In this document: positions 33,559-43,209 of the stretch, piece after piece
Numbering within the stretch: position 1 is the first letter of the stretch
How the letters are laid out: each line of letters begins with the position of its first letter
Origin: JBEKUY01 sp049514555
GTDB taxonomy: Bacteria > Acidobacteriota > Terriglobia > Acidiferrales > UBA7541
Assembly (NCBI GenBank): GCA_049514555.1
Contig: JBEKUY010000001.1
Span: 434,001-498,000 of the forward strand
Direction: 5' to 3'
Length of the DNA stretch: 64,000 nt
Made by a program: the position numbers and the translations under genes
The notes under the pieces: model-generated
Database searches by the model: none
What the model was told of the DNA's origin: nothing
Seen by the model: only the letters and a program-made list of their open reading frames with translations

Positions 33559-34872
33559 TTGCCGAATACGTTACAGGTACGCATTGAGAAGCTGATTTAC
33601 GGTGGCGACGGCCTCGCTCACGCCGACGGCCACACCATCTTTGTGCCCTTCACCGCGGCGGGCGAACAACTCACGATCGAACCGCTCGAGCGGCGCAAGA
33701 AGTGGATTCGAGGGTGTGCCATCGAGATTCTCGCGCCTTCTCCCGACCGCGTGACGCCGGAGTGCCCGCATTTTGGAATTTGCGGCGGCTGCCATTACCA
33801 GCACATCTCGCTCGCGAGCCAGCTCCGTTACAAGACCGAGATTCTGCGGGAGACGCTTCGCCGGATCGGCGGCATTTCCTGGGAAGGACCGATCGCCATC
33901 CACGAGTCGCCGCCGTTCGGCTACCGCAACCGGGCGCAATGGGCGGTCCACCGGGACGGTGAGAGCCGGAAGCTCGGCTATTTCATGGCGGGCACTTCCA
34001 CGGTGTGCGTCGTGAACGTCTGCCCGGTGCTTTCTCCGCGCCTCAGCCAGTGTCTTGCCGAACTACAGGCCCTCCTCTCCAGTGGCGCCATGCCCGGCAA
34101 CGTGGCGGAAGTCGAGGCCTTCGCTGATGGCCACGATGAACGGCTTGCTCTCAACGTCGCTTTCGAGTCCTTTGCTGCGCCGCCGGAAGATTTGGCGGCG
34201 GCCATCCGCTCGGCCGTTCAGAATGTCGAGAGTCTTCTGCTTCTCGACCGCAAGAAAGAACGCTTCGAACTGCTCGGCCCCGGCTACATTTCCCAGCAAG
34301 CTGGGGAACATCGCTATCGCGTGAGTCATCTTTCCTTCTTCCAGGTCAATCGTTTCCTGATCGGGGACTTGCTGAAGACGGTTCTCGGCGGCCAGCCCGG
34401 CGCACTGGCTCTCGACCTTTTCGCCGGCGTGGGCTTCTTTTCCCTGCCCCTCGCCCGGAAGTTCGCCCGCGTCGTTGCCGTGGATACGAACCTGGCGGCC
34501 ACGCGTGATTTGCGCGCCAACGCCGAGGCCGCAGAAGCGAATACCGTCTCGGTGCACTCCCCGGTTGATTCTTTCCTGCGTCAATTTCGCGAAAAGCCGG
34601 ATCTTGTCGTCCTCGATCCGCCGCGAGCAGGTCTCGGACCCGAGAGCGCCAAGCGCTTGGCGGTTATCGCGCCCTACGAGATTGCCTACCTCTCTTGCGA
34701 TCCCGCGACGCTGGCGCGCGACCTCGCCGTGTTTCTGGGCGGCGCGAAGACCTCCGCCCATCCCGCATCACAACGAACGGCGACGTACGCAATCGCCGAG
34801 ATGCACCTCTTCGACCTCTTTCCGCAAACCTACCACATCGAGACGCTCGTCCGGCTGAGGCGGGAACCGTGA
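33559..34872 (+). CDS. rlmD: 23S rRNA (uracil-5-)-methyltransferase, RumA/RlmD family
   Basis: This 437-residue SAM-dependent RNA methyltransferase has an N-terminal TRAM domain (QVRIEKLIYGGDGLAHADGH), a [4Fe-4S] cysteine cluster (ECPHFGICGGCHYQHIS), a Rossmann domain with SAM motif LDLFAGVGFFSLPLA, then VLDPPRAGLGPES and the catalytic YLSCDPATLARDL. It methylates uracil C5 in RNA; whether the target is U1939, U747 or tRNA is not certain. Start is TTG 33559 with GGAG eight bases upstream. The TGA overlaps the comEC GTG (GTGA). Confidence 0.87.
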   Translation: MPNTLQVRIEKLIYGGDGLAHADGHTIFVPFTAAGEQLTIEPLERRKKWIRGCAIEILAPSPDRVTPECPHFGICGGCHYQHISLASQLRYKTEILRETLRRIGGISWEGPIAIHESPPFGYRNRAQWAVHRDGESRKLGYFMAGTSTVCVVNVCPVLSPRLSQCLAELQALLSSGAMPGNVAEVEAFADGHDERLALNVAFESFAAPPEDLAAAIRSAVQNVESLLLLDRKKERFELLGPGYISQQAGEHRYRVSHLSFFQVNRFLIGDLLKTVLGGQPGALALDLFAGVGFFSLPLARKFARVVAVDTNLAATRDLRANAEAAEANTVSVHSPVDSFLRQFREKPDLVVLDPPRAGLGPESAKRLAVIAPYEIAYLSCDPATLARDLAVFLGGAKTSAHPASQRTATYAIAEMHLFDLFPQTYHIETLVRLRREP

Positions 34873-37559
34873 AGCTCCCCGCCGTCGCTCTCGCCGGCTT
34901 TTTCTCCACGGGCATTGCCCTGAGCGCAGTTTTCGCACCCAAGGGTCCGCTTGTTGGTCGTCACTCGTTGCTGCTGCTCTTAACGGCCACTGCAATCGCC
35001 ATTTCCGCAGGATTCGTTCTCTTGCACCTGCGGTTCATTCGCAGTGCCGGAGCAGTCTCGTTAGGCGCCTGGCTGCTGCTTGGTTTCACGGCCGCATGCG
35101 TTGCCAAGCAGCCGCAGCCGCCCGACCATGTTCTAGGGCTGATCGCCGACGGGAGAATTGACACCCAAGCACCCGTTCGATGGCAAGGCATACTCCGCGA
35201 CGAGCCTGCTCATCTTCCCTGGGGTACGGGATATGAGTTGAACCTGGATTCGGTCGCCCGGGGTGAGGAGATCATCGCGGCCAAGGGAGGCATTCGCTTC
35301 AGCCTCTATTCGAAGGAGACCGGAGATTCTCCGCCGGAGGTTCACGCCGGCGACCGTGTCGAGATTCTCGCGAGAGCGCATCTGCCTCAGCAGTTCAAGA
35401 ACCCAGGCTCGTTCGATCGCCGCGCCTACCTCGCTCGCCAGGACATTGATTTGACCGGCACGCTGCGCGATTCGCATCTCTTGACGAAACTCGATTCTCC
35501 GCCGCCTACCCTCTGGCATCGGCTCGTACGCCTGCGCCACACGCTGCGCGAGCGTCTCGACTCCTTGCTTTCTTCCCGGCCTACCGAGAGTGCGGTCCTG
35601 CGCGCCATGCTTCTCGGCGACCGGTCGTTCCTCGATCGCTCCGACACGGTCGCGTTTCAGCAGAACGGCACGTATCACATACTCGTCGTCGCCGGCCTGC
35701 ACGTCACCGCGCTCGTTGTTTTCGTCTATTGGGTTTGCCGCCGGCTGCGCTTGCCGCTTCCCGCGCTCGTGTTTTCGGCCCTTTTCCTCTTGATCGTCTA
35801 CGTAGCCATCGTCGAAGACCGCCCTCCGATCTTCCGCGCCGGCTTGATGGCCGCGACTGTGCTTCTCGGGCGGCTCCTCTATCGCCGTCTCGACTTGCTC
35901 AATTCGGCGGCGACCGCGGCGCTGATCATTCTCATCGCCAGTCCCCTCGCGCTCACCGACTCGAGCTTTCAACTCTCTTTCCTGGCCATGGGGGCGATCG
36001 GCGGAATCGGGGTCCCATTGCTCGACCGCACGGTGGAACCCTATCTGCGCGCGTTCGAGCATCTCGGCGACGACACGCGCGACGGAAGCTACGCCCCGAG
36101 GGCGGCTCAGTTTCGCATTGAATTGCGCTGGGCCACGCGGCTTCTGGCAGCCCGCCTGCCTGCACGCCTGGCCCGGTTTTCCGAGACGATGGTGGCGCTC
36201 CCGCTCCGCTTTTCCCTGCGGGTCTGGGAACTCTTCGTGATTTCGCTGATTCTTCAGTTGGCGATGCTGCCGCTTCTGGCTCTCTATTTTCACCGCGTCG
36301 CGCTTGCCGGCCCCGTCGCCAACGTTCCTGCCGTGACCCTCACGACTCTTCTCGTGCCGTTAGGTTTCTTCACGCTCGCGCTGAGCTTTGTGTGGGCCGG
36401 ACTGGCGCGCATTCTCGCGGCGGTGCTGGCCTTTGCCACGCACCTGCTCGTCCGCATGACGGAATGGTTCGCAGCCGTGCCTCATCTCAGCTACCGCATC
36501 CCCGGCCCTCGGCTATGGCTCCTCGCCGGTTTTTTTGCGCTGCTTCTGGTTTTCATGGCTGCCCTGCGCTTGCAGCGGCGCCGGCTTCTGTTGGCCACTC
36601 TGTTGCCGCTTCTCTGCGCGGCATACGGAATTGCCCGCTGTCCGTTTCCTCCACAATTCGCCAAAGGCAAGCTGGAAGTCACAATCCTCGATGTTGGCCA
36701 GGGCGATTCCATCTTTGTTGTCTCCCCGCATGGACGGACGATGCTCGTGGATGCCGCGGGAAGTGTTGCCGGATTCGGCGACCGCACGCCGGGGGCCGGC
36801 CCCGATCCGGGCGAAGATGCCGTGTCCCCTTACCTATGGTCGCCCGGTTTTCAACGGGTCGACATCGTCGCGGCCACTCATCCGCACCAGGACCACATCG
36901 GCGGGCTCACTGCGGTTCTCCAGAACTTCTCCGTCGGCGCTTTGTGGATCGGGCGCGAGGTGGACAATTCTTCTCTGCGCGCCCTAAAACGCTTGGCTGG
37001 CGACAAACGGATCCCCGTCATCCACCAAACGCGTGGCGCGATTTTCGATTGGGACGGAGTCCGCGAAAGCACCCTCTGGCCAGAGGCTCCCCCCACCGAC
37101 GTCGCGCCGACGATCAAGGACAACGATTCGCTCGTATTCAGGCTGCAATTTCACAACGAAGGGTTTCTGCTGACCGGCGACCTTGAAAAGCAGGCCGAAC
37201 ATACCCTCTCGCTCGAGAACCTGGACGATTCCCTGCGAGCCGATGTTCTCAAGGTCGGACACCACGGCAGCAAGAACTCGACCACGACTGAGTTTCTCGA
37301 GGCCGTAAAGCCGTGCGTGGCGGTTGTTTCCGCAGGCGAGGACAACCCGTACGGTCACCCGAGCGCCGAGACGCTCGACCGTTTGGCGGATGCTCACGTC
37401 CGCGTCTTTGGCACTCAGCGGGACGGAACGGTCCGCGTCCTTACCGACGGCACAATCCTCTCTGTCGACTGCTTTGTGCCCTGCTCGGATAGGAAAAGTG
37501 ATGCACGGGCTTCAGCGGCCGCGCCACCTCATGAGTCCGTACAGGATCCCGAGCACTAA
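34869..37559 (+). CDS. comEC: ComEC/Rec2 DNA-uptake channel protein
   Basis: This 896-residue protein has N-terminal membrane segments and an OB-like periplasmic region, then the competence domain with many helices (about 220-600, including LVVAGLHVTALVVF and DSSFQLSFLAMGAIGGIG). A C-terminal metallo-beta-lactamase-like domain carries ATHPHQDHIGGLTAV and VLKVGHHGSKNSTT. ComEC passes single-stranded DNA through the inner membrane in natural transformation. GTG 34869 overlaps the rlmD stop; the open frame upstream to 34695 is a shadow of rlmD. Its last 48 bases overlap the convergent methyltransferase gene. Confidence 0.93.
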   Translation: MKLPAVALAGFFSTGIALSAVFAPKGPLVGRHSLLLLLTATAIAISAGFVLLHLRFIRSAGAVSLGAWLLLGFTAACVAKQPQPPDHVLGLIADGRIDTQAPVRWQGILRDEPAHLPWGTGYELNLDSVARGEEIIAAKGGIRFSLYSKETGDSPPEVHAGDRVEILARAHLPQQFKNPGSFDRRAYLARQDIDLTGTLRDSHLLTKLDSPPPTLWHRLVRLRHTLRERLDSLLSSRPTESAVLRAMLLGDRSFLDRSDTVAFQQNGTYHILVVAGLHVTALVVFVYWVCRRLRLPLPALVFSALFLLIVYVAIVEDRPPIFRAGLMAATVLLGRLLYRRLDLLNSAATAALIILIASPLALTDSSFQLSFLAMGAIGGIGVPLLDRTVEPYLRAFEHLGDDTRDGSYAPRAAQFRIELRWATRLLAARLPARLARFSETMVALPLRFSLRVWELFVISLILQLAMLPLLALYFHRVALAGPVANVPAVTLTTLLVPLGFFTLALSFVWAGLARILAAVLAFATHLLVRMTEWFAAVPHLSYRIPGPRLWLLAGFFALLLVFMAALRLQRRRLLLATLLPLLCAAYGIARCPFPPQFAKGKLEVTILDVGQGDSIFVVSPHGRTMLVDAAGSVAGFGDRTPGAGPDPGEDAVSPYLWSPGFQRVDIVAATHPHQDHIGGLTAVLQNFSVGALWIGREVDNSSLRALKRLAGDKRIPVIHQTRGAIFDWDGVRESTLWPEAPPTDVAPTIKDNDSLVFRLQFHNEGFLLTGDLEKQAEHTLSLENLDDSLRADVLKVGHHGSKNSTTTEFLEAVKPCVAVVSAGEDNPYGHPSAETLDRLADAHVRVFGTQRDGTVRVLTDGTILSVDCFVPCSDRKSDARASAAAPPHESVQDPEH

Positions 37560-38063
37560 GACAAGTCCGGCCGCGGCCCGATATTCGCGATTTTTCGCGT
37601 ACTGCTTCCAAGAGAATCCTTGGCCATCCGGCTCTGCGAACCGCGCAGCTGTGAATCGCGGGAAGAACAGCGGCACGCGCGCAGCGTATTTCTCGAAGCT
37701 CGCGCCATAGTGCGCTCGCAATTCGCGCTCTTCGCGGCCCATCACTCCGGGATAGAAGCACACGAAGTAGGCGGCAAGCACCGCGGCCGCGTACCACGAG
37801 TGGCAGGCCGCCGCGAATCCGGCGGCAAGCGCCGTGCTCCCGAGGTAGAGCGGATTCCGCGTGTAGGCATATGGTCCGGTGACGGTCAACGCTTCGTGCT
37901 TCTTCAGCGTGCCGGCGGCCAGGCCTCGCACCAAGAGGCCGGCAATTCCGATCGAGGCTCCCCAGGCAAGCGAGTGCGGAGTGGGACGCGCGAACCAGAA
38001 GACCACAATCGCGAGCGGATACCCGAGGCGGACTCGCCAGCGAGCGAGCCATTCCCGGTTCAC
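37512..38063 (-). CDS. Isoprenylcysteine-methyltransferase-like membrane protein
   Basis: This 183-residue protein has four to five hydrophobic segments and the ICMT/phospholipid-methyltransferase signature (VTGPYAYTRNPLYLGSTALA, then MGREERELRAHYGASFEKYA). The fold transfers a methyl group from SAM to a membrane-associated substrate; bacterial substrates are mostly unknown. GTG 38063 overlaps the waaC-like stop by four bases, so it is the last gene of the lipopolysaccharide operon and may modify an envelope lipid. It overlaps the comEC end tail to tail by 48 bases. Confidence 0.82.
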   Translation of the reverse strand: MNREWLARWRVRLGYPLAIVVFWFARPTPHSLAWGASIGIAGLLVRGLAAGTLKKHEALTVTGPYAYTRNPLYLGSTALAAGFAAACHSWYAAAVLAAYFVCFYPGVMGREERELRAHYGASFEKYAARVPLFFPRFTAARFAEPDGQGFSWKQYAKNREYRAAAGLVLVLGILYGLMRWRGR

Positions 38064-39061
38064 TGTTCTCTCCCGAGCCGCTGCCGGATGGCATCCTGTA
38101 CCTGTTCCACCGAAATGGCCAATATGGAAGGATCGTGCTCCGTTCTGCGGCGATGGCTCGTGATCGCGTTTGGCGCGCGCAGGGTGACGTCCCGGCCGCC
38201 ATAGGGACCGTTCCGGGCCGGATCGGTGGGCCCGTAGATGCCGATCACGGGCGTCCCCAGCGCGGCCGCCAGGTGCAAGGGCCCCGTGTCCCCTCCGACG
38301 ATGAATCTTGCACCGCCCAGCAAGGCCATCAACTCGCCCAGCGAACCGCGATGAATGAGCACAGTTGCCCCGGCGGCTGCGACCTGCACTTCCTCCACGA
38401 GCGGTTCCTCTCCAGCCCCGATATTCACCACGCACGCGACCCCGAACTGCTTCTCGACCCACCGGCAAAGTTCACCGTAACGCACCGGCGGCCAGCACTT
38501 GGCCCGCCAGCCGCCACCGGGCGAAATCACGCAATACTTCTCGATGCCTTGCTGGAGGCGCCAGTTGCCCAAGCGCTGAGAATCGCTCTCCGGCGCCTGA
38601 AGGTGAAACTCGGCAACGGGCTGAGTCGCGCCCGCGCGCAACGCCAACTCGCCATTCTGGTCGACGACATGCTTGGCCCGGGGAACCACTCGGTCGGTGT
38701 AGCAGATCGAGGCGCCGAATTCCCGCGCGGCGCGCCAGCCAAATCCGATCCGCCGGGACGCCCCGGATAGACGCGTCAGGACCGCAGACTTCCACAGTCC
38801 CTGAAAATCGATGGCGCTCTCCCACTTTGTTCGCCGCATCTCTCCTACCACGCGCCGCGCGGACGCACCGGACCGCGTGTCCACTGGCTCCACGTGCGCG
38901 CCCAACCCGCTGGATTCGACGAGCAAGCGCCAGCGCTCAGCCGCAAGCCAAGTGATCCTCGAGGCTGGGAACGTTTGCCGCAACGCCGCGATCGCGGGAA
39001 GCGTGTGGACGATGTCCCCGAGCGAACCGAGCCGGACGACAAGGAAGGCCGGCTCAGGCAC
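38060..39061 (-). CDS. waaC: Lipopolysaccharide heptosyltransferase I-like (glycosyltransferase family 9)
   Basis: This 333-residue family 9 glycosyltransferase begins with LVVRLGSLGDIVHTLPAI, has the acceptor region DFQGLWKSAVLTRLSGASRR and the donor-site region GGDTGPLHLAAALGTPVIGI followed by YGPTDPARNGPYG. It would add the first heptose to Kdo2-lipid A from ADP-heptose. GTG 39061, inside the end of the hldE adenylyltransferase gene (8-base overlap), is preferred; the longer frame to 39118 adds 19 residues that shadow that gene. WaaC rather than WaaF is inferred from the second family 9 gene in the same operon. Confidence 0.87.
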   Translation of the reverse strand: MPEPAFLVVRLGSLGDIVHTLPAIAALRQTFPASRITWLAAERWRLLVESSGLGAHVEPVDTRSGASARRVVGEMRRTKWESAIDFQGLWKSAVLTRLSGASRRIGFGWRAAREFGASICYTDRVVPRAKHVVDQNGELALRAGATQPVAEFHLQAPESDSQRLGNWRLQQGIEKYCVISPGGGWRAKCWPPVRYGELCRWVEKQFGVACVVNIGAGEEPLVEEVQVAAAGATVLIHRGSLGELMALLGGARFIVGGDTGPLHLAAALGTPVIGIYGPTDPARNGPYGGRDVTLRAPNAITSHRRRTEHDPSILAISVEQVQDAIRQRLGREQ

Positions 39062-39545
39062 GGGGCGTCCCGCGGACGTGCGCCAGCAGCTCCCGAGTGG
39101 AATGGCGCTTCTCGTCACCGACGATGGCTATACGCACGCCCAATTTCCTGGCGGTCTCCCGCTCGGGGACGGTCTCCGCCGTGTAATCGGTTCCCTTCGC
39201 ATGCACCGCCGGCCTAATTTCGTGCAGCAACGATTCGACGTTTCCATCCGAAAAAAGCGTCACGTAATCCACGCAGCCCAGGGCCGCCACCAGCTCGGCA
39301 CGCGCCTGCTCCGGAAGAATCGGCTGGCCGGGCCCCTTGAGATCGCGAACGCTGTCGTCGGAGTTGACTGCGACGATCAGCAGATCGCCTTCTCTGCGCG
39401 CCGCCTCGAGGTAGCGCACGTGGCCTGCATGAAGAATATCGAAGCAGCCATTCGCCAGGACGATGCGTTCGCCGCGCCGCCGATGCTCTTCGAGACGCGC
39501 GGGCAGCGCGTCCCTGGGAACTATCTTGTCGAGTCGTGATCTCAC
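39054..39545 (-). CDS. hldE: Heptose-1-phosphate adenylyltransferase (HldE C-terminal domain as separate protein)
   Basis: This 163-residue nucleotidyltransferase has the cytidylyltransferase-type motif ANGCFDILHAGHVRYLEAAR, then VAVNSDDSVRDLKGPGQPIL and HAKGTDYTAETVPE. It forms ADP-D-glycero-beta-D-manno-heptose. In enterobacteria this activity is fused to the kinase as HldE (RfaE); here it is a separate gene, overlapping the kinase gene by four bases (start GTG 39545). The symbol marks homology to the C-terminal half. Confidence 0.92.
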   Translation of the reverse strand: MRSRLDKIVPRDALPARLEEHRRRGERIVLANGCFDILHAGHVRYLEAARREGDLLIVAVNSDDSVRDLKGPGQPILPEQARAELVAALGCVDYVTLFSDGNVESLLHEIRPAVHAKGTDYTAETVPERETARKLGVRIAIVGDEKRHSTRELLAHVRGTPRA

Positions 39546-40615
39546 GGATTCGTTGCGACCGATCCGGTGGCTTCCGAGCGGATGACTTGGAGCAACTCAG
39601 CGGCGCTGACGGTTGCCGTGCCTCTCTTCATCACCACAATTCCACCGGCGAAGTTCGAGATGTGCGCTGCTTCGAGGTCGCTCGCGCCGCAAGCCAGGGC
39701 CAGCGTGAACGCGGCAATGACCGTGTCGCCCGCTCCGGTGACGTCGACTGCCTGGTCGCTGCCGTGTACCGGAATCATGCTCGCTTGGCCGGAACGTTCG
39801 AACAAGGCCATCCCATCCTTCCCTCGTGTGACCAGGAGCGAGCGCAATTTCATGGCTTCGAGCGTTTCCCGCGCCAGGCGCCCGAGCGCTTCGATGTCCT
39901 GCCCGATCCGCGTGTTGTAGAGCGAATCCAGCTCGGGCTCGTTCGGCGTCGCCGCGCTGACGCCGGCGCCGGTGAACTTTGTCAACGCAAAGCGCGAATC
40001 GAGCGTGACCAGGAGCGGCCGCCGGCGTTTCGCCCGAGTCGTCTCGCGCACCAGCTCCGGAGTGACCACGCCGTTGCCATAGTCCGATACCAAAAGCACG
40101 TCGGCGGCGCCCACGCGCTCGCGCAGCTTGCGCGAGAGTTGCCGCTGCGCCGCTTCGGGCAGCGCCTCTTTTGGCGCCCGGTCCACGCGCAGAACCTGTT
40201 GATGCCGCGTGTGCGGCCAGCCGGCGAAGAAGCGCGTCTTCACCGGCGTGGTCCATCCACGAACGCGGACGACGCCCGAGACATCCACCCTCTTTTTCCG
40301 GAAGTACTCGATGAGCGTGTGTCCCGCGGCATCGTCGCCGACAACCGTTACCGGAAGAACCCGGGCGCCCAGATCGGCAAGATTATTGGCGGCGTTGGCG
40401 CCTCCTCCGGGAAGCACTTCGGTCTCCCGGTGCCGCAGGATGAGCACGGGAGCTTCCCTGGAAACGCGGGAAATTTCGCCGAACTGAAACTCGTCGGCGA
40501 TGAAGTCGCCGAGCAAGGCGATTTTCTTGCCGCGAAAGCGCTCGACCACGTCGGCCAGCGTCGGGAGATCCACCGACGTAAACTCGTCCTTCTGATCGTT
40601 CCGCCGCTTTGTCAT
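39542..40615 (-). CDS. hldE: Heptose-7-phosphate kinase (HldE N-terminal domain as separate protein)
   Basis: This 357-residue PfkB-family kinase phosphorylates heptose-7-phosphate at C1. Motifs are KIALLGDFIADEFQFGEI, LPGGGANAANNLADLG (substrate binding), LVSDYGNGVVTPELV and the PfkB ATP/anion-hole signature DVTGAGDTVIAAFTLALACG. ATG 40615 overlaps the gmhB stop as ATGA; the frame is open upstream to 40870 but those 85 residues shadow gmhB. Confidence 0.93.
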   Translation of the reverse strand: MTKRRNDQKDEFTSVDLPTLADVVERFRGKKIALLGDFIADEFQFGEISRVSREAPVLILRHRETEVLPGGGANAANNLADLGARVLPVTVVGDDAAGHTLIEYFRKKRVDVSGVVRVRGWTTPVKTRFFAGWPHTRHQQVLRVDRAPKEALPEAAQRQLSRKLRERVGAADVLLVSDYGNGVVTPELVRETTRAKRRRPLLVTLDSRFALTKFTGAGVSAATPNEPELDSLYNTRIGQDIEALGRLARETLEAMKLRSLLVTRGKDGMALFERSGQASMIPVHGSDQAVDVTGAGDTVIAAFTLALACGASDLEAAHISNFAGGIVVMKRGTATVSAAELLQVIRSEATGSVATNP

Positions 40616-41175
40616 TTCAGCTCCCGTAGAATCCAGTCCGTTGCCGCGCTCAAATCCTCGGCCACGTGGCCGGGCTGATGCGGCCAGTCCGCGGCGTGCC
40701 ATTCGAGCTCGCCGCGCCCGTATCCCGTCAAGACCAGCACCGCCCGCGCGCCAACCCGGCGCGCCATTTCCACATCGACGTAGCGGTCGCCCACGACGAA
40801 CGAGCGGGTGAGATCCAGAGCGTGCTCGCTCGCGGCGCGCTGGAGCAAGCCCGGCTCGGGTTTTCGGCACGAGCAGCCGTCCAATGCGCTATGAGGACAG
40901 TAATAATTCGCCTCGACACGAGCGCCGCCGGCGGCTAGTTCGCTCGTCATTCGCTCGAACACCTGCTGCACCACGCTCTTCGGAAAGTAACCCCGCGCGA
41001 CGCCGGACTGATTCGTGACCACGATGACCGGAACGCCCCTTTCATTCATTCGCCGGATGGACGCGGCCGCAAACGGAAACATCCGGAAGCGGCTCACGTG
41101 ATTGAGATACCCCATTTCTTCGCAGATCGTTCCGTCGCGATCGAGAAAAACAGCCGGACGCAGGGTCTCAGGCAT
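40612..41175 (-). CDS. gmhB: Heptose-1,7-bisphosphate 7-phosphatase
   Basis: This 187-residue HAD phosphatase of the GmhB family has catalytic motif FLDRDGTICEEMGYL, VVTNQSGVARGYF, a zinc-binding cysteine loop (YYCPHSALDGCSCRKPEPGL) and FVVGDRYVDVEMA. It removes the 7-phosphate from D-glycero-D-manno-heptose-1,7-bisphosphate between the HldE kinase and adenylyltransferase steps, which are encoded immediately downstream. Confidence 0.93.
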   Translation of the reverse strand: MPETLRPAVFLDRDGTICEEMGYLNHVSRFRMFPFAAASIRRMNERGVPVIVVTNQSGVARGYFPKSVVQQVFERMTSELAAGGARVEANYYCPHSALDGCSCRKPEPGLLQRAASEHALDLTRSFVVGDRYVDVEMARRVGARAVLVLTGYGRGELEWHAADWPHQPGHVAEDLSAATDWILRELK

Positions 41176-42214
41176 GTTTCACCCGCCCCGCCTCGAGCGA
41201 TTCCCGGGCTGCCGACTCCACCATCTCCACGCTCACTCCCTTCATGCAGCGATGATCGATCGGGCAGCGCCGCAAAAAACAGGGCGCGCAGTGAACCTTG
41301 TGTTGAACCACGGCCCGCCGCGGCGTCACCGGCGCGGTTCCCTCGGCGTCCGTCGGTCCGAAAATGGCCACAACCGGCAGGCCCACAGCCGCGGCCACGT
41401 GCATTGCGCCCGAATCATTTCCGATAAAAAGATCGCAGGCGGCGAAACAGCCGGGCAGCTCGGCAATGCGCGTCTGTCCCGACAGGTTGACAAAGCGATT
41501 CTTCATGGAAGAAACGATCGCTTCGATCAGCCCTTGCTCCGCGGGAGTGCCGAAAAGTATCACATCCGCGTGAAGGCTTTCAATCAGACGGTCCGCCAGC
41601 TCAGCGAAGCACTCCGGGAGCCAGCATTTCGCCGAACCATAAGAGGCGCCCGGACCGAACGCGATGCGTAGCGCGTCTCCGCGCGCCCCGGCGGCGAGGA
41701 GTTTCTCCGCTCCCGCTGCTCGCATTTCCTCGGTAACGCGCAGCTCAATTCGCCCGCCGAGGCTCACTCGATCGATCCAGCCGGCCCGCCGCAACAGCTC
41801 CAAATAGTAGAAAGACTCGTGTGCCGGAATCTCGCCCTGGCGCGGAACCGGAATGGGACTTGTCAGCAGCACGCTGCGCCCGTCTCGCGCATATCCGATT
41901 CGCTCGGGAATGCCCGCCCTCCAAGCGATCCAGGCGGAGTCAAACGAGTTGGTCAGCAACAGGACGGTGTCGAACCGCTCCTCGCGAAGCTCGCGCGCCA
42001 GCCCTTGCCGGCGGCGAAGCCCCCCGTGCCTGCCGTGGAAGTCGTCCAGCAGCAGCCGGTCGGCGATTCCCTGCCCGCGGTACAGCTCCGCGACATACGG
42101 CCGCGCCAGAACGGCAATTTCGGCATCGGGCCAGCGCTCCCGGACTCGCCTGAGGGCCGGGAGCGACAGTATGGCGTCGCCAACCCAGTTTGTGGCTCGC
42201 ACGAGAATCTTCAT
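41168..42214 (-). CDS. waaF: Lipopolysaccharide heptosyltransferase II
   Basis: This 348-residue glycosyltransferase family 9 protein has the WaaF-type start ILVRATNWVGDAILSLPALR, FGPGASYGSAKCWLPECFAE in the middle and the donor-site stretch FIGNDSGAMHVAAAVGLPVV then FGPTDAEGTAPVTP. A cysteine-containing segment (CAPCFLRRCPIDHRCM) near the end is also typical of WaaF. It adds the second inner-core heptose. It overlaps lpxK by four bases and gmhB by eight. Confidence 0.92.
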   Translation of the reverse strand: MKILVRATNWVGDAILSLPALRRVRERWPDAEIAVLARPYVAELYRGQGIADRLLLDDFHGRHGGLRRRQGLARELREERFDTVLLLTNSFDSAWIAWRAGIPERIGYARDGRSVLLTSPIPVPRQGEIPAHESFYYLELLRRAGWIDRVSLGGRIELRVTEEMRAAGAEKLLAAGARGDALRIAFGPGASYGSAKCWLPECFAELADRLIESLHADVILFGTPAEQGLIEAIVSSMKNRFVNLSGQTRIAELPGCFAACDLFIGNDSGAMHVAAAVGLPVVAIFGPTDAEGTAPVTPRRAVVQHKVHCAPCFLRRCPIDHRCMKGVSVEMVESAARESLEAGRVKHA

Positions 42215-43209
42215 GCCACCCTCGTCTTGCGCTCCGCCGCGATCTTGAGAACGGTCTCGACGAGCCCGGCGCTCACTTCAAGCTCGATTCGGCATACATA
42301 GACCGGCAACTCGCGAAACTGCACTCCGCCGAGATTCATGGCGTCTTTTTCCGTGCACACGAGCGCGGTCGCATGAACGCGCTGCGCTTCTCGTTCCAAG
42401 CGATCCGCGTCAGCTTGAGTGTAACGATAATGGTCGCGGAAACTCGTCAGGCCGGCGACCTTGACGCCCCACCTCGCCAGATCTCTGAAAAACGCGCCTG
42501 GATTCCCCACGCCGCAAAAAGCATGAACGTTGCCCTGCCCGACTTCGCTCGCCGCCGTTTCCAGTTTGCCATCCACGAGCTGGCGGAACTCCCAGAGGAT
42601 CGGGAGCGCATAATGAATCGGCGCGTTTGTGTGCGACCGGACTTCCGCCTCGATGTCTTTCGCCTCGCTCGTCCGCGTTATCACCACAATATCCGCTCGC
42701 CGCAATGCTGAAAGCGGCTCGCGCAAGCGCCCCGCGGGAAGGAGAAGCCCTCCCGCCAGATCGTCGGTGCCGTCAATCACGACGATGTCCACGTCGCGAT
42801 CGAGCGCCAAATGCTGAAAGCCGTCGTCGAGAAGAAACCAGTCAATGCCCTCGCCGGCCAGCTTCATGCCGTTCGCGTACCGGTCGGCCCCCGCGGCGAC
42901 AGGCGTTTTGCCTCCCTGCCGTCCGCGGATCATCTCCACTTCGTCGCTGCTTTGGCCGGCGCCCTTGTAGCCCCGGCTCAATATTCCCACGCGCTTCCCT
43001 TCCGCGCTCAACCGCTCTGCGAGCCACATCACCAGCGGAGTCTTCCCCGTTCCACCGACGGTGAGATTGCCGACGCTGATGACTACGCCCGGCAAGCGCT
43101 TCCGCTTCAGAACGCCCGCGCGATAAAGCCGGACGCGCGCTCGAACGAGGAAGCCGTACAAAATGGAAAAGGGCCAAAGCAGCGCACGCCATGCGGGATG
43201 CAACCTCAT
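42211..43209 (-). CDS. lpxK: Tetraacyldisaccharide 4'-kinase
   Basis: This 332-residue P-loop kinase phosphorylates the 4' position of the lipid A precursor. An N-terminal membrane-associated helix precedes GVVISVGNLTVGGTGKTPLV (Walker A), VGILSRGYKG and FLLDDGFQHLALDRDVDIVV, the LpxK signature. ATG 43209 overlaps the waaA stop. It is normally followed in lipid A assembly by WaaA, whose gene is directly upstream. Confidence 0.95.
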   Translation of the reverse strand: MRLHPAWRALLWPFSILYGFLVRARVRLYRAGVLKRKRLPGVVISVGNLTVGGTGKTPLVMWLAERLSAEGKRVGILSRGYKGAGQSSDEVEMIRGRQGGKTPVAAGADRYANGMKLAGEGIDWFLLDDGFQHLALDRDVDIVVIDGTDDLAGGLLLPAGRLREPLSALRRADIVVITRTSEAKDIEAEVRSHTNAPIHYALPILWEFRQLVDGKLETAASEVGQGNVHAFCGVGNPGAFFRDLARWGVKVAGLTSFRDHYRYTQADADRLEREAQRVHATALVCTEKDAMNLGGVQFRELPVYVCRIELEVSAGLVETVLKIAAERKTRVA

